A DNA stretch of 41,176 bases from Microbacteriaceae bacterium UBA1487. GTDB taxonomy: Bacteria; Actinomycetota; Actinomycetes; Actinomycetales; Microbacteriaceae. The notes under the pieces were generated by a model that was not told where the DNA came from, ran no database searches, and saw nothing but the letters and a program-made list of their open reading frames with translations. The stretch covers positions 130,991 to 172,166 of the forward strand of contig DCRR01000001.1 of assembly GCA_002325245.1 (NCBI GenBank). Direction: 5' to 3'. Positions 1 through 7,136 of this stretch are shown here, piece by piece. Position 1 is the first letter of the stretch, and each line of letters starts with the position of its first letter. A program made the position numbers and the translations under genes.

Positions 1-221
1 CCCGTGAAAGTGTCGGGATGCCGGCGGTAGTGGGCGAACCCGACGAGGGTGCCGTCGTCCTCGGCCACGATCGCGTCGACCCCCGACCCGGGCGTCAGCA
101 GGATCCCGCCGACCCGGTCGAGGACGTCCTCGGAGAACCGCGTCTCGTAGAACACGCCGTAGGCGCGAAACAGCTCGCGCCAGGCGGCCAGGTCGTGCGC
201 GGTGAGCTCGCGGATCTGCAC
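1..221 (-). CDS. GNAT-family N-acetyltransferase, 5' part only
   Basis: The gene runs off the left edge of the window. From a GTG at 221 the frame reads VQIRELTAHDLAAWRELFRA and continues to AEDDGTLVGFAHYRRH, the pattern of a GNAT acetyltransferase N-terminus: first strand, helix 1, then the 'GT-LVGFAHY' strand. GNAT enzymes move an acetyl group from acetyl-CoA to an amine; the substrate cannot be inferred. The start lies 5 bases after the valS stop, and the GGAGG inside the last valS codons is a well-placed ribosome binding site. It is therefore probably translated from the same transcript as valS. About 73 residues are visible, roughly half a typical GNAT domain. Confidence 0.7.
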   Translation of the reverse strand, partial: MQIRELTAHDLAAWRELFRAYGVFYETRFSEDVLDRVGGILLTPGSGVDAIVAEDDGTLVGFAHYRRHPDTFT

Positions 222-226
222 GGCGA

Positions 227-2797
227 TCAGGCCTCCGGCTGCTCCGCGAGCACGATCTCGGTCACGGCGACCTCATCGGCCTCGACGAGCGTGAGCTCGG
301 CGATGCGGCCCACGGCGCGGAGGTCGTCGACCGCCTCGGCCAGCAGCGCGGGGCCGGCGAGCACCGCCGAGACCACCTCGGTCTTCTGCGAGGCCTTCGC
401 GTCGGTCTTGGCGCGGCGGATGCCGATCAGCGCGGCGCTCACCTCCGGCAGCAGCCCGCGAGCCGCGCCGAACTCGGCCAGCTCGTCCGCCGTGGGCCAC
501 GAGGCGCTGTGCACCGACGTCGCGTGGGTCCAGCGCCACACCTCTTCGGTGGCGAACGGGATCACCGGGGCGAGCAGGCGCAGGAACACGTCGATCGCGA
601 GGCGGAGCGCCGCCACGGCGCTGGCCTGTGGCGCGCCGGTGCCGGTGTAGGCGCGCTCCTTGACCAGCTCCAGGTAGTCGTCGCAGAACGTCCAGAAGAA
701 CTGCTCGGTCACCTCGAGCGCGCGCGCGTGATCGAAGTCGGTGTACGCCTTCGTCGCCAGGCGCACGACCTCGCCGAGCTCGGCGAGCATGTCGCGGTCG
801 AGCGGCTCGGTGATGGCGGCGCCCTCCGTGTGCGGGAACGAGTAGACGAACTTGGAGGCGTTCAGCACCTTGATCGCCAGGCGCCGGCCGATCTTCATCT
901 GCTTCGGGTTCTGCGGGTCGAAGGCCGCGTCGGTGCCCAGGCGCGAGCTCGCAGCCCAGTAGCGCACCGCGTCCGAGCCGTGCTCCTCGAGGAGGCCCGC
1001 GGGGGTGACGACGTTGCCCTTCGACTTCGACATCTTCTTGCGGTCGGGGTCGACGATGAAGCCGGAGATCCCGGCGTTCTTCCACGGCACCTGCCCGTGC
1101 TCGAGCTCGGCGCGCAGCACGGTCGAGAACAGCCAGGTGCGGATGATGTCCTGACCCTGCGAGCGCAGGGCGTAGGGGAACACCAGGTCGAAGAGCTCCG
1201 GGTCGCGCTCCCAGCCGCCGGCGATCTGCGGCGTGAGGCTCGAGGTCGCCCAGGTGTCCATGATGTCGAGCTCGCCCTCGAAGCGAACGCCGCGGTCGGC
1301 CTCGGTGAAGCCGGGCGGGACATCGCTCGAGGGGTCGATCGGGAGGGAGGCCTCGTCGGGCACGATGACGCCGGTGCGCTCGCCTTCGGCGTCGAGCTCG
1401 TACCAGACCGGAAGCGGCACCCCGAAGAAGCGCTGGCGCGAGATCAGCCAGTCGCCGGTGAGGCCGCCGACCCAGTTCTCGTAGCGCACGCGCATGAAGT
1501 CGGGGTGGAAGTCGATGCTCGTGCCCGCCGCGAGCAGGCGCTCCTTGAGCGCTTCGTCGCGGGCGCCGTTCGAGATGTACCACTGGCGCGTCGAGACGAT
1601 CTCGAGCGGCTTGTCGCCCTTCTCGAAGAATTTCACCGGGTGCGTGATCTTGCGCGGCTCGCCGTGCAGGTCGCCGGATTCGGCGAGCAGTTCGACCATG
1701 CGGGCCTTGGCGCTGAAGACGGTCTTGCCCGCGAGCTCGGCGTAGGCGGCGCGGCCGGCCTCGCTGAACAGCTCCTCGGCCGGGGCCTCCGCGATCAGGC
1801 GGCCGTCGCGGCCGATGACGGTGCGGTTCGGCAGATCGAGCTCGCGCCACCAGACGACGTCGGTGACGTCGCCGAAGGTGCAGATCATGGCGATGCCCGA
1901 GCCCTTGTCCTGCTGGGCCAGGCGGTGCGCGACGACCGGCACCTCGACGCCGAACACCGGCGTCGTCACCGTCGTGCCGAACAGGCCCTGGTAGCGCTCA
2001 TCGTCCGGGTGCGCGACCAGCGCGACACACGCGGGCAGCAGCTCGGGGCGGGTGGTCTCGATCTCGACGGTGCCGCCGTCGGGCTTGTGGAACGACACCC
2101 GGTGGTAGGCCGCCGGCTGCTCCTTGTCCTCCAGCTCGGCCTGGGCGACCGCGGTGCGGAAGGTCACGTCCCACAGGGTGGGCGCATCCGCCTGGTACGC
2201 CTCGCCGCGGGCGAGGTTCCGCAGGAACGCGCGCTGCGCCGTCGCGCGCGAGTGCTCATCGATCGTGCGGTAGGTCAGCGACCAGTCGACGCTGAGCCCG
2301 AGGGTGCGCCAGAGGTCTTCGAACTGCTTCTCGTCCTCGACCGTGAGGCGCTCGCAGAGCTCGACGAAGTTGCGGCGGCTGATCGGCTGCTGATCGGCGG
2401 CCTTCGTGCTCGAGCCCTCGCCGCCGTCGTGCGGGGGAGTGAAGTCGGGGTCGTAGGGCAGCGTGGGGTCGCAGCGCACGCCGTAGTAGTTCTGCACGCG
2501 ACGCTCGGTCGGCAGGCCGTTGTCGTCCCACCCCATCGGGTAGAACAGGTGCTTGCCGTTCATGCGCTGAAAGCGCGCCGCCAGGTCCATGTGCGTGTAG
2601 CTGAAGACGTGGCCGATGTGCAGACTGCCGGAGGCGGTCGGCGGAGGCGTGTCGACGCTGAACACCGCATCCTTGCCCGCGGCGAGCGCCGCAGCACGAT
2701 CGAATCGGTGGGTGCCGTCGACCTCCCAGGTCTCGCCCCACTTCGCTTCGAGGCCCTCGAGTGCGGGCTTGTCGGGAATGGGGGCGCTGGCGTTCAC
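227..2797 (-). CDS. valS: Valine--tRNA ligase, archaeal-like short form
   Basis: Charges tRNA-Val with valine and hydrolyses mischarged Thr-tRNA in its editing domain. The class I signatures are clear: SGSLHIGH near residue 45 and KKMSKSKGNVVTP in the second half, with an editing (CP1) domain between. The start is set at GTG 2797, with CCGGAG upstream, giving 856 aa; the open frame extends 12 codons further without support. After HIGH the sequence reads MGWDDNGLPTERRVQ, as in archaeal and rickettsial ValRS, rather than the VGTDHAGIATQ type of E. coli. The C-terminus ends without the coiled-coil arm of the E. coli-type enzyme. This looks like the alternative bacterial ValRS lineage (inference from motifs). 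Confidence 0.96.
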   Translation of the reverse strand: MNASAPIPDKPALEGLEAKWGETWEVDGTHRFDRAAALAAGKDAVFSVDTPPPTASGSLHIGHVFSYTHMDLAARFQRMNGKHLFYPMGWDDNGLPTERRVQNYYGVRCDPTLPYDPDFTPPHDGGEGSSTKAADQQPISRRNFVELCERLTVEDEKQFEDLWRTLGLSVDWSLTYRTIDEHSRATAQRAFLRNLARGEAYQADAPTLWDVTFRTAVAQAELEDKEQPAAYHRVSFHKPDGGTVEIETTRPELLPACVALVAHPDDERYQGLFGTTVTTPVFGVEVPVVAHRLAQQDKGSGIAMICTFGDVTDVVWWRELDLPNRTVIGRDGRLIAEAPAEELFSEAGRAAYAELAGKTVFSAKARMVELLAESGDLHGEPRKITHPVKFFEKGDKPLEIVSTRQWYISNGARDEALKERLLAAGTSIDFHPDFMRVRYENWVGGLTGDWLISRQRFFGVPLPVWYELDAEGERTGVIVPDEASLPIDPSSDVPPGFTEADRGVRFEGELDIMDTWATSSLTPQIAGGWERDPELFDLVFPYALRSQGQDIIRTWLFSTVLRAELEHGQVPWKNAGISGFIVDPDRKKMSKSKGNVVTPAGLLEEHGSDAVRYWAASSRLGTDAAFDPQNPKQMKIGRRLAIKVLNASKFVYSFPHTEGAAITEPLDRDMLAELGEVVRLATKAYTDFDHARALEVTEQFFWTFCDDYLELVKERAYTGTGAPQASAVAALRLAIDVFLRLLAPVIPFATEEVWRWTHATSVHSASWPTADELAEFGAARGLLPEVSAALIGIRRAKTDAKASQKTEVVSAVLAGPALLAEAVDDLRAVGRIAELTLVEADEVAVTEIVLAEQPEA

Positions 2798-2820
2798 GCG
2801 GACTCCGGTTCGATATCGGC

Positions 2821-2858
2821 GGCACCGAGTCAATGCCCCGAATCCGGGGCGAGGTGCC
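2821..2858 (-). promoter_or_regulatory. Nested hairpin in the valS leader
   Basis: Outer arms GGCACC (2821-2826) and GGTGCC (2853-2858) enclose a perfect GCCCCG-AATC-CGGGGC stem-loop (2835-2850). It lies 24-61 bases upstream of the valS start, on the presumed leader. A TAGACT hexamer on the minus strand (2878-2883) could be the -10 box. No T-box GGTACC-like core is present, so this is only a structured leader of unknown role. Confidence 0.4.
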
Positions 2859-2913
2859 TGAGTGTGAGGTGTGATCTCAGTCTACCGACTCCATCCGGGA
2901 GTACGGTCGGGCC

Positions 2914-3639
2914 ATGGTCGCCGAGACGCCTCCCGCCCGGCATGACGATCTGCATGCCGCGTTCGTGAACTGCACGCTCAAGCGCAGTCCCGAGATCAGC
3001 CACACCCACGGCCTGATGAAGCGCAGCATCGCGCTCATGCAGTCCCAGGGCGTGTCCGTCGATCAGATCCGACTCGCCGACCATGATGTCGCCGACGGGG
3101 TGTACCCGGACATGCGCGAGCACGGCTGGGAGTTCGACGAGTGGGTCGACCTCTGGCCGCGGATCCGCGACGCGGACATCCTCGTCGTCGGCACGCCGAT
3201 CTGGCTGGGGGAGCCGTCCTCCGTGCTGCGCCGTTTCATCGAGCGGCTGTACTCGATGAGCGGGGAGCTCGCCGAGAACGGCCAGTACGTGTACTACGGC
3301 AAGACTGCCGGGGTGCTGGTCACCGGCAATGAGGACGGGGTGAAGCACTCGGCCATGTCGACGCTCTACAGCCTGCAGCACATCGGCTACACGATCCCGC
3401 CGGCCGCCGACGCCGGGTGGATCGGCGAGGTGGGGCCCGGGCCGAGCTATCTCGACGAGGGCTCGGGCGGTCCGCAGAACGACTTCACCAACCGCAACGT
3501 CACCTTCATGACCTGGAACCTGCTGCACCTCGCGCGGATGCTGAAGGACGCGGGCGGGATTCCTGCCTACGGCAACCAGCCCGAACGGTGGAGGCGGGGC
3601 GAGCGCTGGGGGTATTCAGCGAACCCCGAGTATCGCTAG
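2914..3639 (+). CDS. Flavodoxin-like NAD(P)H/FMN oxidoreductase
   Basis: Predicted cytosolic FMN-dependent reductase of the flavodoxin-like fold, 241 aa. The N-terminal strand AAFVNCTLKRSPEISHTHGL carries the phosphate-binding loop (short Ser/Thr-rich turn after the first strand), ADILVVGTPIWLGEPSSVLRRFIER is the classic second FMN-contacting segment of NADPH-dependent FMN reductases, and GKTAGVLVTGNEDG is the third strand and loop. The C-terminal 60 residues are an extension typical of longer family members. It is monocistronic and transcribed away from valS. Its stop is 2 bases from the stop of the convergent gene at 3642. Electron acceptor unknown. Confidence 0.85.
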   Translation: MVAETPPARHDDLHAAFVNCTLKRSPEISHTHGLMKRSIALMQSQGVSVDQIRLADHDVADGVYPDMREHGWEFDEWVDLWPRIRDADILVVGTPIWLGEPSSVLRRFIERLYSMSGELAENGQYVYYGKTAGVLVTGNEDGVKHSAMSTLYSLQHIGYTIPPAADAGWIGEVGPGPSYLDEGSGGPQNDFTNRNVTFMTWNLLHLARMLKDAGGIPAYGNQPERWRRGERWGYSANPEYR

Positions 3640-3641
3640 CG

Positions 3642-4163
3642 CTATTCGCTGACGAGGATCGTGTCTCGGGCGACGATCTCGGAGCCGAGGAAGACGGCGA
3701 TCGAGTACTGCTGCCATCCGGCGGGCTGACCGCACTGGTAGTCGACGGTGATGGTGCCGACGGCGGGGAGGCCCGTCTCGTAGGGCTCGGCGTCGGCCGC
3801 CTCGGTCCCGATGCCGAACGACACGGTGGTTCCCGCCGTGTCCCACGTGAAGGTCAGCGGAATGGAGCCGGCTGCCGTGCAGTTCACCTCGGTGGTCGAC
3901 GACTCGAAGCTGCGGATCGGCGACGGCGGCAGCGTCGGCTCGGCGCTCGCGGTGGCGGTCGGCGTCGCACTCGGGGTGGCGCTCGCCGACGGGGTCGCGG
4001 TCGCGCTCGGCGTCGGCGTCGGCACCGGGGTGCTCGCGTCGCCGTCGTCGGTCATCAGCACGATGATGAGCGTGACAGCAGCGACGAGAAGCAGGCTCGA
4101 CGCGGCGAGCAGGGCGATCACGAGCCGCGAAGGCCGCCGTCGCTCGCCGAAATCGCTGTTCAT
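3642..4163 (-). CDS. Membrane-anchored protein with Ser/Thr/Pro-rich stalk
   Basis: 173 aa, not assigned to a family I can name. Order of parts: a short basic cytosolic tail (MNSDFGERRRPSR), one membrane segment at about residues 14-37, an extracytoplasmic stalk of TPTPSATATPSASATPSATP-type repeats to about residue 75, then a small domain of about 95 residues with two cysteines (EVNCTA, YQCGQP) that could form a disulfide. The domain looks beta-rich (TFTWDTAGTTVSFGIG, GTITVDYQC) and may be Ig-like. It stands alone, convergent with the flavin reductase gene and separated from the upstream transporter gene by a strong hairpin. Confidence 0.75.
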   Translation of the reverse strand: MNSDFGERRRPSRLVIALLAASSLLLVAAVTLIIVLMTDDGDASTPVPTPTPSATATPSASATPSATPTATASAEPTLPPSPIRSFESSTTEVNCTAAGSIPLTFTWDTAGTTVSFGIGTEAADAEPYETGLPAVGTITVDYQCGQPAGWQQYSIAVFLGSEIVARDTILVSE

Positions 4164-4185
4164 CGAAGCCCGCCCGTGATCCGCC

Positions 4186-4226
4186 TCAGGACGTGGCGGG
4201 GCGCAGTCGCCCCGCCACGAGTTCTG
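4186..4226. terminator. Long perfect hairpin, likely terminator of the MFS gene
   Basis: CGTGGCGGGGCG (4192-4203), loop CAGT, CGCCCCGCCACG (4208-4219): a perfect 12-bp stem. Flanking CTCAG/CTGAG extend it imperfectly to 4186-4226. It lies about 40 bases past the MFS stop. There is no T-run, which is common for high-GC actinobacterial terminators. Confidence 0.65.
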
Positions 4227-4257
4227 AGCGTCACTCTAGGCTCCGCCGCCGCGCGCT

Positions 4258-5622
4258 TCAAGCGGCGGGGGCGTCGTCTCGGTCGACGCGGATGCGCTGC
4301 GCGATGAGCGCGCTCACGAGCGTCACGAGCGACAGCGTCGCGAGCACGAGCCCGGGGTGCCACCACGCCTGCTCGGTCGCCACGCCGAGGCCCGCCGTCA
4401 CGGTCGGGATGAAGCCGGAGACCACGGCCGCGAGGGCGTAGGCGAACCCGAGAGCGGAGTAGCGGTAGCGCTCGTGGAACAGCTCGGTGAAGATGCCGCC
4501 GAGGGCGGCCCAGCTCATCGTCGGGAGGACGCCGCCGATGATCATCATCGCCACAAGGAACTCGAAGCTCGAGAACTGCAGCGCGTAGTAGATCGGGAAC
4601 GCGACGAGCAGGGTGCCCAGCGCGCCGATCGCCACGACGCGGGCGGAGCCGATGCGGGTCGCCCACCAGCCGAACAGGGGAATCGTGACGAGCTGCAGGA
4701 GCCCGCCCGCGGTGGTCGCGATGAGCAGCTGGTAGTAGTCGTAGCCGAGCACGCTGGCGCCGTAGTTCAGCGTGTAGGTGTTCATCAGCGAGTAGGAGCC
4801 GATGCCGAGCAGGGCGACGCCGATGGCGACCAGGATCGTGGCCGGCTGGGCGCGCAGCAGTGCTGCGATCGGCACTCGCGGGCGCAGCCCTTGCGCCTTC
4901 ACCGCGGTGAAGACGGGCGTCTCGGTGATGGACAGGCGCAGGTAGAGCGAGATCGCCAGCAGCGGGATCGCGGTGAGGAACGGAATCCGCCAGGCCCACG
5001 CGGAGATCTCGGGGGCGCTGAGGGTCAGCGTGAGCCAGAGGAACGCGGTGGCGGCGAGGATCGAGCCGATCGGCGAGCCGAGCTGCGGCATCGCGGCGGC
5101 GAAGGCCCGCTTGGCGCGGCTCTCGTGCTCGGTCGCGATGAGCACCGCGCCGCCCCATTCGCCTCCGAGCGAGACGCCCTGCGCGACACGGAGCGTCACC
5201 AGCAGGATCGCCCCGAACCAGCCGGCCTGGTCGAAGGTCGGCAGGACGCCGATGAGGCCGGTCGCCACACCCATGATGGTCACGGTGACGATCAGGGTGG
5301 TGCGGCGGCCGAGCCGGTCGCCGAGGTGTCCGAACAGGATTGCGCCGAGCGGACGCACGACGAACGCGACGCCGATGGTGGCGAGTGCGGTGAGATTCGC
5401 TCCGACCGGTCCGAGCGGCTCGAAGAACAGCGGGCCGGCGAAGAAGGCTGAGAAATAGGCGAACAGGTAGAAGTCGTACGACTCCAGAGAGGTCCCGACC
5501 AGCGAGGCCCAGCGGGCCCTGCGTGCGGTGCGGGGGTCGGAGGGTGCGATCACGGAGGCACGGGTGCTGTCCGTGACCGACGGGGACGTGGTTGGCGCTT
5601 TGCCACGAGTTTCGAAGGTCAC
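4258..5622 (-). CDS. MFS transporter, metabolite:H+ symporter (MHS) type
   Basis: Twelve-helix major facilitator, about 454 aa from the GTG at 5622. The start is chosen because the longer open frame would overlap the divergent regulator, and homology-like sequence begins only at WASLVGTSLESYDFYLFAY. The MHS subfamily is indicated by ESYDFYLF in TM1, GHLGDRLGRRTTL in the loop 2-3 signature, and RVAQGVSLGGEWGGA in TM4-5, as in ProP, ShiA and KgtP-like proton symporters for organic acids, osmolytes or shikimate. The substrate cannot be read from sequence. It is divergent from a GntR/YtrA regulator across an A/T-rich 86-bp gap and may be its target. Confidence 0.88.
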   Translation of the reverse strand: MTFETRGKAPTTSPSVTDSTRASVIAPSDPRTARRARWASLVGTSLESYDFYLFAYFSAFFAGPLFFEPLGPVGANLTALATIGVAFVVRPLGAILFGHLGDRLGRRTTLIVTVTIMGVATGLIGVLPTFDQAGWFGAILLVTLRVAQGVSLGGEWGGAVLIATEHESRAKRAFAAAMPQLGSPIGSILAATAFLWLTLTLSAPEISAWAWRIPFLTAIPLLAISLYLRLSITETPVFTAVKAQGLRPRVPIAALLRAQPATILVAIGVALLGIGSYSLMNTYTLNYGASVLGYDYYQLLIATTAGGLLQLVTIPLFGWWATRIGSARVVAIGALGTLLVAFPIYYALQFSSFEFLVAMMIIGGVLPTMSWAALGGIFTELFHERYRYSALGFAYALAAVVSGFIPTVTAGLGVATEQAWWHPGLVLATLSLVTLVSALIAQRIRVDRDDAPAA

Positions 5623-5673
5623 AAGTCCAGAAGCGTAGTGGCGCGCGGACCGCCGCGCCCGGCGCGTCACAAC

Positions 5674-5708
5674 TTGTTCTATAAGAAATAGAAATATAGG
5701 CTGTCGGC
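5674..5708. promoter_or_regulatory. Divergent promoter with inverted-repeat operator
   Basis: In the gap between the MFS and GntR genes a perfect inverted repeat, TTCTAT (5677-5682) - 5 bp - ATAGAA (5688-5693), sits in the most A/T-rich stretch of the neighbourhood. TATAGG at 5695-5700 is 8 bases before the GntR ATG, the spacing of a leaderless actinobacterial promoter, and no ribosome binding site is seen. An autoregulatory operator for the GntR protein is the natural reading. Confidence 0.55.
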
Positions 5709-6062
5709 ATGCTGTTTCGCCTCGACCCGTCCTCGGCGGTTCCGCTGTTCGCGCAGCTCGCCGGGTCGGTGCGCGGTGCGCTCGCACGGGGGGAGCTCCG
5801 CGAAGGCGATCGCCTTCCCAGCGCGCGAGAGGTCGCCACGGCGCTCGACATCAACATCCATACGGTGCTGCGCGCCTACCAGGAGCTTCGTGATGAGGGT
5901 GCCGTGGAGCTCCGCCGCGGGCGCGGGGCCGTCGTCACAGCACAGGCGGGCACCCGGATCGACATCGCACCCGCCGTGCGCGACCTGGTCACCGCCGCCC
6001 GGAAGGCCGGAATCGGTCGAGAAGCGCTTGTCTCGCTCATTCGAGAGGAATACCCGTCATGA
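5709..6062 (+). CDS. GntR-family regulator, YtrA subfamily
   Basis: 117 aa DNA-binding repressor-type protein. Residues about 5-70 are the winged helix: VPLFAQLAGSVRGALARGEL, DRLPSAREVATALDINIHTV (helix-turn-helix) and AYQELRDEGAVELRRGRGAV (wing). The C-terminal effector part is a short helical tail of about 45 residues, the hallmark of the YtrA subfamily, which usually represses its own operon containing membrane proteins or ABC transporters. Its stop overlaps the start of the DUF1648 gene by 4 bases (ATGA), so the two are translationally coupled. Ligand unknown. Confidence 0.9.
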   Translation: MLFRLDPSSAVPLFAQLAGSVRGALARGELREGDRLPSAREVATALDINIHTVLRAYQELRDEGAVELRRGRGAVVTAQAGTRIDIAPAVRDLVTAARKAGIGREALVSLIREEYPS

Positions 6063-7066
6063 CCGCACGCTCCGCGACCTCGTACCGCGTCATCATCGTC
6101 GCCCTCGGCGTTCCCCTGGTCGTCACCGCCATCGGTCTCGTGCTGGTCTCGCTCTGGGCCCCCGAGCTGCCCAGCACGGTCGCCACCCACTGGGGGTTCG
6201 ATGGCGTCGACGGTGTCGGCCCGCTCTGGTCGATCCCGATCCTGCTCCTCGTCGTGGGCGTCGGCGTGCCCGGGATCCTGTACGGCGTGCTCGCGGCCGC
6301 CGGCGGGCGCGGCGAGTTCCTGCGCACGCACAAGCTGCTGGCCGTGGTCGCCGCGGCGGTGTCGGTCCTCGTCGTCACGATCGGCGTCGGGTCGCTCTGG
6401 CTGCAGCGCGGGCTCGTCTCCGCGCAGGACGCGGGCGACATCCTGCCGGTGCTGGGCGTCGCGGCGCTGCTGGCGCTCGCCGTCGGGGCGATCAGCTGGT
6501 TCGTGCTGCCGGCCGCCGCTCCGGTCACGGCGAGCGAGCGACGCGACGCGAGCCCCCTCGTGGTCGAGGACGGGGAGCGGCTCGCCTGGATCGGCGGCAC
6601 GCGTCTGAGTCGACCCCTCGCGTTCGCCGTCGTCGCCGTGGTGCTGTTCGCGGCGCTCGCCGTGGGGACCGCCGTCATCGCTAGCGACGGCGCCTCCGCC
6701 GCGCTCCTCGTCATCCCGCTCGTGCTGCTGCTTGCCGTGCTCGCCACGCTGCACTTCACGGTGCGCGTCGATCATCGTGGCCTCACCGTCACCGGCGGCG
6801 TCGGCGTCCCGCGCTTCCGCGTCCCGATCGAGGCGATCGAACGGATCTCGGTGGTGCAGGTGAACCCGCTGGGGGAGTTCGGCGGGATCGGGATCCGCCT
6901 CGGTCTCGACGGGCGATTCGGCATCGTGCTCCAGCGCGGCGCGGCGCTGCAGATCGAGCGACGCGGCGGGCGCACCTTCGTCGTCACCTGCGGCGACGCG
7001 GAGACGGCCGCTCGCGTGCTCGCGACACTGCATGCGCGTTCGGGGGCGGGGCCACGAGAGAACTGA
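6059..7066 (+). CDS. DUF1648-domain multi-pass membrane protein
   Basis: 335 aa. The N-terminus holds the DUF1648 pattern: TM1, then LPSTVATHWGFDGVDGVGPLWS, then TM2. Further membrane segments lie near residues 95-120, 125-150 and about 185-230. The C-terminal 110 residues (LHFTVRVDHRGLTVTGGVGVPRFRVP onward) look like a soluble PH-like or bacterial-PH domain. DUF1648 proteins often accompany GntR/YtrA regulators, and SdpI of Bacillus (toxin immunity) carries this domain; a role in envelope stress or immunity is only inference here. Translationally coupled to the regulator upstream. Confidence 0.82.
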   Translation: MTARSATSYRVIIVALGVPLVVTAIGLVLVSLWAPELPSTVATHWGFDGVDGVGPLWSIPILLLVVGVGVPGILYGVLAAAGGRGEFLRTHKLLAVVAAAVSVLVVTIGVGSLWLQRGLVSAQDAGDILPVLGVAALLALAVGAISWFVLPAAAPVTASERRDASPLVVEDGERLAWIGGTRLSRPLAFAVVAVVLFAALAVGTAVIASDGASAALLVIPLVLLLAVLATLHFTVRVDHRGLTVTGGVGVPRFRVPIEAIERISVVQVNPLGEFGGIGIRLGLDGRFGIVLQRGAALQIERRGGRTFVVTCGDAETAARVLATLHARSGAGPREN

Positions 7067-7078
7067 GACGCGCGGTCC

Positions 7079-7096
7079 GGTGAGAGAACTCTCACC
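7079..7096. promoter_or_regulatory. Operator-like palindrome, copy a (TGAGA-N4-TCTCA)
   Basis: GGTGAGAG-AA-CTCTCACC is a perfect 8-bp inverted repeat with a 2-bp spacer, 41-58 bases before the histidine-kinase start. A half-copy GAGAGAACT occurs 26 bp upstream at 7056-7064. It shares the TGAGA-N4-TCTCA core with sites at 9851 and 11085. It could also act as a terminator for the DUF1648 gene, but the recurrence favours an operator. Confidence 0.6.
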
Positions 7097-7123
7097 GACC
7101 GGCTCGTCAAGCCGATGATTCGT

Positions 7124-7129
7124 CATACT
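7124..7129 (+). promoter_or_regulatory. -10 box for a probably leaderless kinase transcript
   Basis: CATACT lies 7 bases before the ATG at 7137, and no Shine-Dalgarno sequence is properly spaced from that ATG or from the in-frame GTG at 7131. This matches the leaderless arrangement frequent in actinobacteria. The palindrome at 7079-7096 would overlap the -35 region. Confidence 0.4.
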
Positions 7130-7136
7130 GGTGGAT

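Noticed and set aside
509..2968. 819-residue open frame opposite valS
   Set aside because: Its composition (Arg/Gly/Val/Leu/Asp-rich, no domain) is that of an antisense frame in high-GC DNA; valS on the other strand is certain.
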